A stretch of 64,000 bases of DNA from Strigops habroptila (taxonomy: Eukaryota; Chordata; Aves; Psittaciformes; Psittacidae): the NCBI RefSeq assembly GCF_004027225.2, contig NC_044288.2:21586744-21650743 (forward strand), in the 5' to 3' direction. The first letter of the stretch is position 1. Each line of letters opens with the position of its first letter. Below are positions 46,782-59,162 of this stretch, piece after piece. The notes under the pieces are model-generated. The model did no database searches, was not told the DNA's origin, and saw nothing but the letters and a program-made list of their open reading frames with translations. Both the position numbers and the translations under genes were made by a program.

Positions 46782-49384
46782 CTTCCTCCCTTGCCTGTTC
46801 CCTTATGGGAACAGCATAAAAATCTGTGTTTTTGAGCCATCTGAAGGGGCAGAGGCAGCTGCTAAGGCAGACCAAGGAGCTGCAGGACACCAGACACTAA
46901 AGGGCAGACATCCTGTCCTTAAAATACTCTGGCTTCCAGAGAGAATTTATAGGGGTGCCACAAGATGGTGGGATAGCAGACGGAAAGGCAGTTGGAGGAG
47001 GTCCTTCTCCCCAGCTCTGCTGCCTGCAGGCAGGGGCAGACACCCTATATCGGGTTCTCCGGAAAGCCCCCAGCAGCTGCAGCAACACGTGCTCCAGGGC
47101 TGCCTCCAGCCTCTCCTCCCCTCTGCCCATGAGGCCGATGGAGCCACTAGCTGGTTATTTTTGTGAAGGCCAAATCCTTGTTTTCCTCCTCAGGACCGTT
47201 TGGGATAATGGCTGGCTTGCTGGTAAAGGCTAAGTGTAACCTTTCCCGTAACAAGAGCTGAAGGGCCCTGCTTGGCAGGAGCAGCTCGGTGCCCATTTAT
47301 AAACCTCTATTGTCCCTGTTCTCTCTTTTTTTCGGCCTTAATGTCAATGTTACCTAGAAACAGCCCTTTGCTCTTCCCTGGGACCAACTGGCAGGCTGGG
47401 AACTTCACGGGTGGCTTTTTCTTCCCTGTGAAAGCTGTGCTGTGACTGCAAACTAATTCATGGGGACCCGTAGTCCTGGATGGTGCTGGCAGCTGCCCAG
47501 CCCCATCACTGCTCGGAGCCCTGGTCTACCAGGGATGGCCCAGGGCAGTGGAGAAGGTTTCCAAGCCCACCAAGCCCCCAGCTGGGCTGTCTACAGCTAG
47601 AAAACGTTATCTTGCCCACTGCCAGAGACCATAGTCCACCTGCAGGTCAGTCCCTGGCTGCAGCCTGGTCTGACCCCACATCTCCAGCCATCCCATCCCT
47701 GTTTTAACACCCTGATGGGTATGGGGTTGAGCTGGTTGTTAATGAAACAAGCTGCTGCTGAGATGAGTGAGGATGAGCAATAAATATCACCAACCATATA
47801 TACAATCTCTGCCAGTGCAAGGTCCTCAAAGCCCCACCAGGTCTGGGACCCACTTAATGGGGACAGCAGAAAAATCCTCCTTCTGGTGGCTGCTTCCACA
47901 GTGGAAAGCAAAAGGCATTTCCCCATGCTGGTTCACTGTGTTTGTACACTGCCCTGTGCATCCCCTGGCCCCAGGGCACAATGTCCTGCCTGGGTTTGGG
48001 CTTGCTGTGTGTTTTCCTCCTCCTCTGGCTCCAGCAGAGCAGCTGTAACTTTTCAAACTGCAGTTGCTTCATACTTCTGACCTCTGCGAGGGGATGTGTA
48101 CACGGCAGTATTGCAGGGGATGGGGGGATGTGGCCCAGCTTTTTGTCTAGCTTTCTGGCTGGCTTAGCCACCTCCATCTGCTTAGGGGAAAGCAAAGGCA
48201 AACAGAGGCGTGCATGGATCTGGTCTGGAGAGAAGAGAAACATGAGAGGACTGGCCCATGATCTCTGCTTGTTGTTTTTCTTTATTCCTGTGGTCTCTCC
48301 ACCTTCAAAAGGAGGGAGCAGCAGTCCTGGGCTCTGCCTTGGGCCCTTCACGTGGCCTTGCTGGGTGTCTCCAGCCTCCCAGGAGAGCGTGTCCACAGCC
48401 ACATGCATGAAGCAGTTAAAAGGCTGAGATAGGATCCACAGTATCCAGGGCAGAGAATTGGGTTTAGCAAATCATTTCTTCGGAGGGCTGGGCAAGGATC
48501 CCACCCTCAGCCATGTACAGGCAGTTGCACTGAAGCACATCATGCAGCAGCTCATGGCAACAAGCATCACTTGTGCCTTGCCATCCCCCCATGCTCATTT
48601 CTCCCCCTGCTTCCATGCATCCCCCCGTCTCCATCTGGTTGTTACCATCCAGCCATGCTCCAGCATCCCAGGGGGAGTCTGGGCCCTTCCCCATCCCTAT
48701 GCTTAGCTCTCTCCACGCTGGGGCTTTGCAGAGCAACAGGAATGAATTTGCCTTCCCCTCCCCCTGCTCCCAGATCTGGACCATCAGACATGCTTCAGCA
48801 TTGATTTGCTTTGTGCTCAGCTTCCTAGAGCCATTTTGCAGTACTGCAGGGGAGGGGTTTTCTTTCTCATCTCCTGTGCTCTGCTCCCTGAATAAACCTG
48901 GCTGGAGAAATACTGGGGGCAGGGTTTTAAATGCAATGGAAAAACAAAATAGTATTGGATTTCCCTTAATGTGTTACTAATGGTTGTAGCTGTACAATAT
49001 GTTTGTAATGAGGATGCTTTTGGTGGTGGGGGGGGTGTTTTTCTGTGGAGGCAGAGCAGGCAGCAGCAGGCAGGCAGGGAGAGACAGGCAGCCCCATCAC
49101 AGCCAAGGGCAGAGGAGAGCTTGGCTGGAGGCCCCAGATCCCAAACCTTTAGCAGCAATGTGAGATGAAACAAGGAATTTTGGTGCCGGCTGTGCCATGC
49201 TCTCCAGCATGCGCATTGCAGCCATCCCATGGAGTGATAGCACCAAAGCGTAATGAGGGGTGAGGGCTGGTGGCACCGAGGTCTGGGTTTGACACCTAGT
49301 GAGAGCCTTTTGGCACCGCTGATGCTTGTCCGACATTAACAACCTGCCCTTCTCTTTCCCCCCACCCTCTGGTGTCCCCCACAG

Positions 49385-49611
49385 AAGCTGCTGATGGCAA
49401 CTCGACGCTGGGCGGTGGGATGGGCACCATGGGGCTGAGCGCCCGCTACGGCCCCCAGTTCACCCTGCAGCACGTCCCCGATTACCGGCAGAACGTCTAC
49501 ATCCCGGGCAGCACCGCCACCCTCACCAACGCCGCCGGCAAGCGTGATGCCAAGAGCGCCGGCTCCTCGGGAGGCAACAAGAAGAAGTCCGGGAAGAAGG
49601 AGAAGAAGTAG
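49385..49611 (+). CDS. Gamma-protocadherin constant exon 3, coding part
   Basis: Completes the shared tail. With exons 1 and 2 it gives exactly 124 residues, the length in human. It encodes [32 protein letters not shown] and RQNVYIPGS and ends with the lysine-rich [10 protein letters not shown] and TAG. The central blocks are identical or nearly so to mammals; differences fall in the hinge before the lysines ([11 protein letters not shown]). The acceptor is CCCCCACAG. The lysine-rich end is known in mammals to bind membrane phospholipid and to be phosphorylated. Confidence 0.97.
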
Positions 49612-51752
49612 AAGAAGAAGAAGGAGACCTTAGAGCCACAGGGCAGCCAGCTCCAGCACTCCCTCAACCCACAGCTCAGGCCGGAGGACGAATGTCAATA
49701 ATATTGTGTTGCTAAAAGTAGGAAACGCTGCGAATGTATCTCCTCATCATCATCAGAGCTAGGAGCAGGGTCTCGCTGCTGTTAGATCTCATGATGAAAA
49801 CCAATCCGGAAGCTAAACCGAATGCAAACAAGTGCCCTGTGAATACTTGCTAATGTTTTATACGATCCCTTGGGTATTAGAATATGCAAGGGCAGAAGGT
49901 CTTCTGCCACATCTTTCGATCCGATTTGCTCCCAGATAGTCCGAGAAGGGCACAAGGCTTGTGCTCGGCTTTGCCCAGTGTAAATAATTTTAGCAGGGAT
50001 CTTTTAATTTATAGACCTTCAATCATTTTTCTTTGGAAAGGAAGTTCCTAGCTTAGAGCCCATGCTCCAGATCTTTGCTCTTAAACTTTCCATTAGTAAA
50101 ATTCACACCCAGTTAATGATAGTGATGGATTTGTTGCTGAGAAGTTGGTAGGGAGTGCTTCAGTTCCTGCTTCCCTGTTACCTGGAAAAACAATAAGTAA
50201 GTGTTTATATTGCATGAGTCAAAGGGAATATGGCAAAGCTGCATCCTAAACATTTATTTTCTTGTTTTAAAGTGCAACCACTGATGGCCTGAAAGATGAG
50301 ATTAAAATCCCCTTCCTGATGTCTTAGAGGTGGGGAATTCAATGAGGAGCACGCCGAGGTGTGCGGCAGCTGCCCCAGCGGTTCTAGGGGTCTCCGAAGA
50401 GCAGACACATCTCATCCCTTCTTTGCAGTAAATATTTATATGTACAGTCAATGTTCTTCTGGAATTAAAGCTAAGAGAGTCTCACTCCCCTGTGGCCAGG
50501 TGGCCATCTGGCCAACTCCCCTTCAAGGGGACCAGGGGACAATGCTTCACGCTTCTGCACACCGTGTCTGCATGCACGTCCTTCACCTCACGCCTGCACT
50601 AGCGCAGTTAGCTCCATGGACCCAGAGAAGTCCTCGCATGCCCATGCAGCGTAGTGTGAACAGCCCCTCTGTGCTGGGGCTGCCTTGGGAGGGGTGGGGT
50701 GGGTGGGGTGGGTGAAATGGGATGGGGAAACTCATCACTTCTTATTTGGGGGTTATTTGGGGTCTCAGCCAAAGGGGTGAAATATGCAGAGCTGCCAACG
50801 TAAAGCTTTGGTGCAGAGTTGGTGACTGAGTAAGTGATAGTTGGTTTGGTGGTGTTTGGGGACCAGACCCAGGGAAGGGAGCTAAGAGCTGACGGTGAGC
50901 ATGGGGTGATGCTGCAAAGCTGGTGAGCTGGGGCAACAAGGTGGGGATGTCACAAGGGACCACGCCAAGCCAGCCCAGAGGAGATGTTCCCACTGACTTC
51001 AGGCTTTCCACCCGGTGTAGGGAATCAAAGGATGACGAATAGAGTTTCTCCACATGCCCATCACCCTTGCACCAGGTCAGCTTCCCGTATCAAAGCAGCT
51101 CTGAGCCCCCTCAGGTTGGCAAAGAGGGGCTTTGTGTAGCCAGAGCGAGGAGAGGGGGTGCGGGCTGGCCAGGAAGGGGTTTCTTAGGGGGTGTGTGTTG
51201 TTTTTTCCTTTTTTAACCACTAACACATAACTCACCCGAGCAGATCCAGCCCTTTCGGCCAGGCTGTGGCCACCCCACCGCTGCCCCCTCCCCAAACCCA
51301 GGGCAGCAGGAGCATCCGCTGTGGTCCATCTGGATCCAGCCACCTCTGGCACTGGCTGCACTGGGAGCAGTTCCCAGCCTGTCCCCTGCAGCTGCCACCT
51401 GCCCCCCTTCTAGAAATGCTGTAGCTGAATCGTAGTCTTTATATTTCTTTTTAACCTGCAATCTGAGGTAGCATAGTGAGTGTTGTGTATTTAGTGCTGT
51501 GTTATTTTTAATCTTGGTAACTAACTCGTGGCCACCAGTATTTTCAATTCTCTCTGTATCTTCTTTCCATGTGCTCTGTGCTCCGAGTGTATGTGAAATG
51601 AAACACGTTTGCCCTTTCAATGTGTCTAATATTGAATTATACTTATATATTATATATATGCTTATATCCTTCTTATACCCATATAGACCAACGTCGATGT
51701 GTTACACGCAAGTTTTATACTCTAATATTTATATGGCTTTTTTTCTTTGGGA
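49612..51752 (+). other. Probable PCDHG 3' UTR
   Basis: Follows the stop codon. It is mostly moderate in G+C, becoming AT-rich from 51.4 kb. An ATTAAA hexamer lies at 50464-50469 and could serve a short form. No AATAAA was found; AATATT variants occur near 51724. An A20 tract at 51752-51771 closes the AT-rich block. The true cleavage site is inferred only. A G-tract at 50691-50712 can form a quadruplex. Confidence 0.5.
50691..50712 (+). repeat. G-quadruplex-forming tract
   Basis: Five runs of three or four G separated by single T (GGGGTGGGGTGGGTGGGG...). On the sense strand this would sit in the gamma mRNA 3' UTR. Confidence 0.8.
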
Positions 51753-51771
51753 AAAAAAAAAAAAAAAAAAA
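51752..51771 (+). repeat. Poly(A) tract
   Basis: Twenty consecutive A after TTTCTTTGGG, at the end of the AT-rich segment. Confidence 0.95.
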
Positions 51772-54700
51772 TGGTTTCTTCTGAATGAATTCTCTTTATT
51801 CTGATAGGAAGAAGGGGGAAAAGATAGGGCCTGTCCATCCCAGGGCTGCCGCTGTGCTGAGGCTGCTCGGGGCAGTGTTCCAGCCCCAGCCTGGCTCTGG
51901 CAGTGGGGATGCTCTTGGGGCACCCCCGTCTCTAGGTCACCAAGGGTGGAAGGTGGCATGGATGTGAGTCGCTTGAAGAGACTGTGGTGTCCACAGCTAC
52001 AGCCCCAAGGGGATCCAGTTGCCCTTCCCCATCACTGGCAGGGGTCCGGTCACCCTTCCCCAACCCTGGGGAGAATCTGGTCACTCTTCTCCAAACCCAG
52101 TGGGGATCTGATTATCCTTCCCCATCACTCCCAGGGATCCACTCTCCCTTCTCCAACCCTGGGGTGATTCGCTTTTCATGGTGGGGATGGGGGAGTCAGG
52201 TGCTGTGCGTGGGGTCCTCCAGCCAAGACGAACCCCCACACTGTAGGAGGGTCCAACACAGGCTGGAGAGAAACATCCTGTGGTTCAGGGTGTCACAACC
52301 ACAGAGGGAAAAATCAGCTGCTGCTGCCCAGATGTGACGGGGAGGTGGAGGAGGTGGGGGCAGAGCGGTCCTGACAGACGACAAACACACACACAGCCAA
52401 GGTGGGGGGAGGCTGGGCTTCCCCCCCACCTTAGCAGAGTGCAGGATGCTCCAGGAACATAGGGCACAACCCCTGCACCCCACAGAGCCAACCCTCCTCC
52501 CTGTGCACGAGGACAGCCCTGATCCCACACTCACACACACGTGTGCACCCACATGCGCGCACACGGGACCATTTTCCAACCCCCAGAGCATCCTCCTTTG
52601 GGGCAGGCGGTCGCAGACCACAGGGGAGGGCATGGGTGAGGGGGTCAGGGTGGGAACAGAGCAGTGACCTGGTGCTGTGAGGGCCCCTGTCACACTGTGC
52701 CCTCTGCCCCCAGCCCTGGGGCCACCATCTCTCCCACGCTGAAGCACCTGGAGCGCATTAGAGGCAGGTCCGGAGGGATGGATCACATCAACGGGGAGCC
52801 GGGCTGAGCGCTTCCAGGTGCCACCCGCAGGCTGGAATGTCACCTAAGCTGGGGTGACGTTGTCCCAGGGCGCCTGGAGTGGAGTGATGAGGGCTGTGGA
52901 TGGAGGAAGAGGGGATAGTCAATCCAGTGGGTCCCTGGCCGGGTGACAGCCACTGCTGAAGGGAAGCAAAGATGCTTTGCAGAGCTGTGGCCATTGGAGT
53001 GGCTTCAGCCTCCCTGGTGTCCTGAGCCCCGTGGTGTCCTCGTGTCTCCAGCTGCTGGTGTCAGCGTGAGGATGTGTGCAGTGTGAGGGTGCATGTTCAG
53101 TTTCATTTCATTTCTCCTCTTTGTTGCACTAAAATCACCCCGGGCCATTGAGAAAACAGGGAAGGGAAAGGCACAAAGACACAAGCCTGGCCAATTAGCA
53201 CTGATGAAGGGAACCCGGTCAGCTGTGCTAATTAACAGGGACACGTGGGAGTGGGAACATATTCATCCCAGCACGGTTAGCTGATGGAGAGCCTCCTGAG
53301 CTGAGGTGATGGGAAAAAGGAGGCCAACAGAAACAGAGCCTAAATCGCAGCCCTGACAAAAGGGACATGAAGGGGGTGACAAGACTGAGCCCCTGGCAAC
53401 CACTTGGGCTGAGTGACCATCAGGGGATTGGAGGCACCCTGGGAAGGGTGGCATGGCCTTGGAAAGGAGGGGATGATCCTGGATGTAGGGTGGGAGCCAG
53501 TGAGCAGGTGGGGGGGGTGTCTTTCACCTCCAGCCATGAGGGACACTGAGGAACTCTGTGGCTGGAGTAGAGCCATGGGTGACAGCCCAGTGCTGGCTGC
53601 TGGGGGGGGGATTTGAGTGGCTGTACCCCACAACCAGGTGTGTGTGTGTGTTTACCAGCACTGTGGGGTGGCCCAGCCAGTGAGCAGAAAGGGGACCACC
53701 ACAGCAAGGGTCCATGCTGGGATGTTCTGGACATCAACAACAGCCAGAAGGGTCTCGTAGAACCCATCTCGACCCTGGTGCCCTCCTGCTGCTGCTTTGC
53801 TCTGCATCTCATCCTCCTCCATCTCCTTATTTTGCACCCCCACAACGGGGAGCAGCTCATTGCCTCTCCCCCCCACCTCACTGTCCCTTGTCACCCTCCC
53901 AGATACAACCATGGCATTGGACCAGGGGAGCCCCTGTTCTGCAGGCAGCTGAGCTGGAAGCCCTTGGTGATACAGAAACAGGCTACACGGTGCTGGAGAC
54001 CCCGTTGTCCTTCCCCTGGGGATTGTCCCCAGCTCACCGCCTGCTGCTGGCAGGGCTGAAGCCTCCAGATGCTGTGGGCAGTGATGGCCCCACGTCACCA
54101 GCTTGCAGGGCTCTTGTTCGCAGCAGTCACGTTTTTTGGCCAGTTGACCTTGAAAATCAAACTGAAACAACAGCAGCAAAAAAACCCAAAACAAAACAAA
54201 AAGGAATTGAGCAAACCTGGTTTTCCACTGGATTTGTGAGCTGAGGTGACCTGTGGCCGCTCGGCCCCAGGGAGGGCTGGGTGGGGAGCTGGCATCCCGC
54301 CTGCTGACATGCTCCTTGGCATCAGGCTGCGGTCATGGGCCAGGTCCCATTGGGCAGCTCCTCCAGCCATGATCTCACCCAGCAAAGAGGCGGGGGGGGG
54401 GGAATAATCACTAAAAAAGCTGAATTTCCACTTGGCTGCCTCTCACCCGCTCCTTTGAGGTCCCAAAGGCAGGCAGGAGATCACCCTGGGTCTGACACAG
54501 AGCCTGGGAGCTGCAGGGTTAAACGAGGCTTCATGCATCCCTATGCCAAGAGCCTGCAGCTGGATTTTGAGCTTGCTCGGAGCAGAAGAACCCCCTGGGA
54601 GCTGGTGGCAGCGGGGGGGCTGCTTCTCCCATAAACACATCAGTGGGGAGGGCTGGTGCTGTCAAAAAGCACATAGAAACCCTGGTGGTTGGGATAGAAA

Positions 54701-57700
54701 AGGTCTAAAAGGGACTTGCTGGGGCAGAGAGTGAGCCAGGCAAGGGGAGTGGGTGTCCATAGTAGGGTGGTGTGGTGGGAAAGCCCTTCCCGCAGCCCGC
54801 ACTTCCTGGCTCCCCACCAACCCTCACCATAACATCCCCTGGGATTGTGTATCCCCCTGACACAGCCGGCTCTTCTCACAGCCTCACATTCCCGGCTGGG
54901 AATGAGAAGTATTTCACCATCCTCCGTGTCCTTTCCTGCTCCATAAATCCACATCCCAATGCTTTGATTTGTTATTTCTTTTAACAGCTTAAGCCCAGCG
55001 TGTGGAGACGGAACAAAACTTGCCTTTTGCTGTCTGGAACCTCGTGACTGCAGCGGGGGAGAGGGTGGAGGGAGGGCACTGCCTGCCCTTTGCCGGCCCT
55101 GCCGGGGCTCGGTGCCTGCCAGGAGCCCATCCATCACATGGAGGAGACCAGGCAAAATAGGATGTGGTGGGATTTTGCCCTTTACAGCCTGTGTGACCTC
55201 GTGGTGGCCTCTGCTGTGCAGTGGCGTGAGCTGCTCGGAGTCTGTCATGCTGCTGGGTCTGCCTGTCCTCCCTGCAGGGCAGAGCCCTTGCCTCAGCCAT
55301 GCTGGTGGCCAAGTGCTGGAGGAGCTGGTGGCAGCTGTGGCCAAGACATGAGGTCATGGAGCCAGGGAGAAGGGAGAGGGGAGGAAGGCAGAAGAAGGGG
55401 TGGGATGCCGGGTGGGATGAAGGCAAACCAGGAAGAGGGGGACTGCCTGTGGGCACTGCTGTTGGGCCATGGTGTGGCTGGAGGGGCTATGCTCCAAAAG
55501 GACGCTGCTGTCCCCCCTGGAGCCCACCCGCTCTGCTGGAACATGCTGGGGCCTCTGCACTGCTGTGGGTAGGAGCTACGAGGGTGATTGTCACTGTGCT
55601 GCTGGTGGAGGAGCCAACCCATGTGCTTGGTCTCTGTGTCTGATGCTGCCTCTGCAGTCAAGAACACCCCCCCACTGCCCCAGAGCCCAGTGCTGGTCCC
55701 CCCAAACCCATCCCCAGGGAGTCCCTATCAGCGCACAACCAGGCAGGGCTAATACCCTCATAGAATGAGGATGGAACAGATGCCCTCAGCCCCCATCAGC
55801 CCCCAGGGAGTTTGGGCAGAAGCAGTGCTTTGGGAAACCCCCAGCCAAAAAAAATATGACAGGAAAAGGCACTCATATGGGAAAAATGCTCCCCCGGCAG
55901 TGTGCACGGCAATGGGCAGGGCTGCCCATGTCCAGCGCTGCCTGCCCAGCCTTTCTCCTTTCAGCACATGCCAGAAGTGGCCATTCCCAGTGCGGGGAAG
56001 GTGTTTTTGGCACCCTCTCCATGGGAATGGGCAGTGATGTGGAGCCAAACCACCCAGGGCTTTGCTGGGGCAGCTGGGAGCATGTCCCTCTTGCAGGGAA
56101 CAGGGACATGGGAGGCACAGTGCTGGGCACATCCTGCTGGTCAGAGTTTGGAAGCCACTGTCAGTTTTGGGCTGGAGAGCAGAGCCACATCCTGGGGACC
56201 CCCCCTCCTCTCCCAGAGAGCTCATGCCACATGGGATTTGGAGTGAACCCCAAGTGACACAGCCCTGCTGGCATGGGGAAGGGAATACAGCTGGTGAAGC
56301 TGTGCTGCGACTGGCACCTGGACAACTGGTCCCCAGGACGTGGATGGATGCCAGGGCAAGCAGGGTGGGGACCCTGCTCATCACCTCCAGACCAGGGCAC
56401 AGCCAGGGGTCCCCATGAGCTTCAATAGGGCAAAAAGGGGGCTTGCACCCCCTCCCTAGAGATGTAGAGAGGAAGAGGGTCCTTGTGCTGCACAGGGAGA
56501 CAGGACAGGCGCCAGGGAGGGAGAGCAGCCAGACAAGAGGAGAGGAAGAGGAAGAGGCAGACAAAGCTGCTTTGTGTGGGGCAGCATCCGGAGGGGAGGG
56601 AAGGGGGGACATGGGGAAGGGGCCTGTGGATGCCAGATGGGGAGAGTTGGTCTGGCTCACTTGTCCCCATTGGTCCCCAAAGTGGGGTGCACAAGATGGT
56701 CCATTGAGGTGCAGGAAGAAAATACCTTTTAGTATCATTAATAAATATAAAAAAACCCCATTTAAACTAGTGTTTTTTTCCTCTCTACCCCCTCCTGTTT
56801 TAATTTCTGGTTTAGTTTGTGCTTTACAACTTACCCATTAGTATGTGTAGGTAATTTATACATCCATAAATATATTGGGGGGGATGTAATAAAAACCGTT
56901 TGGAGACCGCTGCTCTACAAGATGCTGCTGGGTGCCTCGTGCTGTTAGAAACCAGACATCCTCCCCCACTGCTGCAGCACCCCAGGGCGATGCAGCACTT
57001 CTCCCTGCTGAAGCTCACGAGGTCTCTGCTGGCTCCTGCAGAGCTTTGGGTTGTTCTCACCCCCTAATCCAGCATCAGCCCATCCTGGCATCTCTGAGGC
57101 CGTCCCAGTTAGCAACTTGTCATTGAAGAGGTCATCAAAAGGCTGCTATAAAATCCCAAACTGAGGTTTGACACAAACTAGGGCAACAATCAGGTCCCTG
57201 CCCTCATTTTTAAATCATCCCTGCAGTCCCCTGTGTGTCCATGCCTGTCCCAAAACCCCTGTGGAGCCAGAGCTGGCTGGCTAGCGCCATCCCACACCCG
57301 TGGCAGCAATAGGAACACCTCGAAGAGGAAAGGGGGCTGGAGAAAAGGCAGAGACACTTTAAAAGACAGCCCTGGCTGATGGCCATGTCCCCCCAAGACT
57401 GTGCCTGTGGGGTGATGGGGAAGGAGTGGAGGAGGACAGAGGATGAGGAGGTGCTGGTGGCAGCTCGCTGCAGCAGGAGGGTCTGAAGCAGCCCCTGGGA
57501 ATACATACAATCCCCTTGGTGATGTCCCACCACAACCTTTCTAAACCCATGGTGGCAGGGAAAGGAGCAGGGGCTGCTCCCCGGTGCAGGCAGGGGGGTA
57601 AAGGCAGTGCTGGCCAGGGCGGGAGGGGATGGGGCTGGCCGCAGCGGGGATTCAGACCCCCCTTGGGGTACCTACCATGAGATACCAGCAGGACTTCAGC

Positions 57701-58500
57701 AGCAAAACAGCTCCTGTAACATAGACTCAGCCCCAGGATGGGGAACAGAGCCCAGGCTGGGTTGTCAGACACAGCCTTTCGCCCTTGGCTCCAGCCCCAT
57801 GCACAGAACCAGTTGCAAGGACAAACTCCTCCTGTGCCACCAAGCCAGGGCCACCAGCACATGGCAAAGCATTTGTCCCTCCAAAGTGGCCATCTGGAAG
57901 AAGGCATCCTTCCTCCCAGCAGAGCAGCAGGAGCTGCAGCCTGGCCCATTGCTGGCAGGGTTGACCTCAAAACTCAGCCGGTGGCCAGGCTGGTGCTGCT
58001 GACACGAGAGCCAGGGCAGGAGGACCCCTCTGAGGGGTCACCAGGAGGGACACTGCTGTCACACAGCTGCCACACGGGTACGTGCACCTCTAGGGACAAG
58101 AAGGGCTTCACCACTGTGACCAGGGCTCTGCCCACTCTTTTATCCCTGAGAAATATCCATCATGGCAAGTATTTGGACAGTGAGGGTGGCTCCTGCCCTC
58201 ACCAGCTTCCCACCTGCCTGGCTTTCAGCCCCGGTGCCATTTGGGCAGGGGGGACGCTTCCATCCCCCAGAGCCCATTCCACAACTGAGCTCTCAGGAAC
58301 CAGACCAGCTTTGCCCAGGTGGATTTCTGTGCAGGGAACAGGACTTCCAGCCCCCAGCCTACCACAGGCAGCCGTCATGCTGCTCCAGCTCCTCAGCTGC
58401 ACACCCCAGCCTGGATGAGCTCCCTTCAGTTCAGTGCCTCAAGGCTCCAGGTTCATCTCTGCACCAGCAAAGGTATGACACAGAGGCAAGATCACATTTT
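51772..58500. other. Downstream intergenic region without recognised gene
   Basis: Many open frames on both strands, none with a recognised domain or convincing splice structure. Contains a minisatellite at 52009-52164, a CA/GT-rich patch near 52520-52565, a TG run at 53639-53651 and G-runs. Mammalian work places long-range enhancers for the gamma and beta clusters downstream of PCDHG; this interval is a positional candidate only. Confidence 0.5.
52009..52164 (+). repeat. Minisatellite, about five units of 30-32 bp
   Basis: Diverged units share a pattern like GGGGATCCAGTTGCCCTTCC, then CCAACCCTG or CCATCACTG. Five consecutive copies are visible by eye. Confidence 0.85.
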
Positions 58501-58871
58501 TTGTGCTAAAAATAATGTTTATTTCTCCATCATTTGTACACACAAACTGTTACGATAACGCAGTGCTACTGGCCCATCACTTGCCCACAGCTGCAAAGCC
58601 ATGAAAAAAGGCTTTATATCAAAGGAACTGTTACAAGAGAATAAAAGCTCTCGGGCAGGGCTCCAGGCTGGCCAGGGTGCAGCTCACGTACCCCAATTTC
58701 TCTTTCATTTTGCAGCTTTTTGGGACTGCTAAATGCAGCCATGGGCATTTGGTTGCACAAAGGCGACTCCTGCCTGGACTCACCAGCCTGGCAGAGCCCA
58801 CCACCCCCCTGGCACGAGGGTGGCACAGCTCTTGCCCCTGCAAGGAGCCCTCTGATGCCCCAGCACCAAGA

Positions 58872-59162
58872 ATGCAGAGGGGCTTTGACAGGGGCTCTGT
58901 AGGGACAGGACAAGGGGAATGGCTTTAACCTGCCAGAGGGGAGATTGAGATGAGCTCTTAGGCAGAAGCTCTTCCCTGTGAGGGTGCTGAGGCGCTGGCA
59001 CAAGGTGCCCAGAGAAGCTGTGTCTGCCCCATCCCTGGCAGTGTTCAAGGCCAGGTTGGACACAGGGGCTTGGAGCAACCTGCTCTAGTGGAAGGTGTCC
59101 CTGCCTGGGGCAGGGGGTTGGAACTAGAACTCCAACCCTAACCATTCTGTCATTCTCTGATT
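58872..59162 (+). mobile_element. CR1 LINE 3'-end fragment
   Basis: From GAGGGGCTTTGACAGGGGCT through GGGACAGGACAAGGGGAATG and CAGTGTTCAAGGCCAGGTTG to CCATTCTGTCATTCTCTGAT. A CR1 end of the same subfamily as 46340-46781, with small differences. Confidence 0.92.

Larger units (their letters stand above)
44207..49384 (+). other. Constant intron 2 (5.2 kb)
   Basis: No gene supported. Contains a GGGA/GGAT simple repeat at 45620-45669 and a CR1 fragment at 46340-46781. It ends in a C-rich tract, CCCCACAG, before constant exon 3. Confidence 0.8.
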
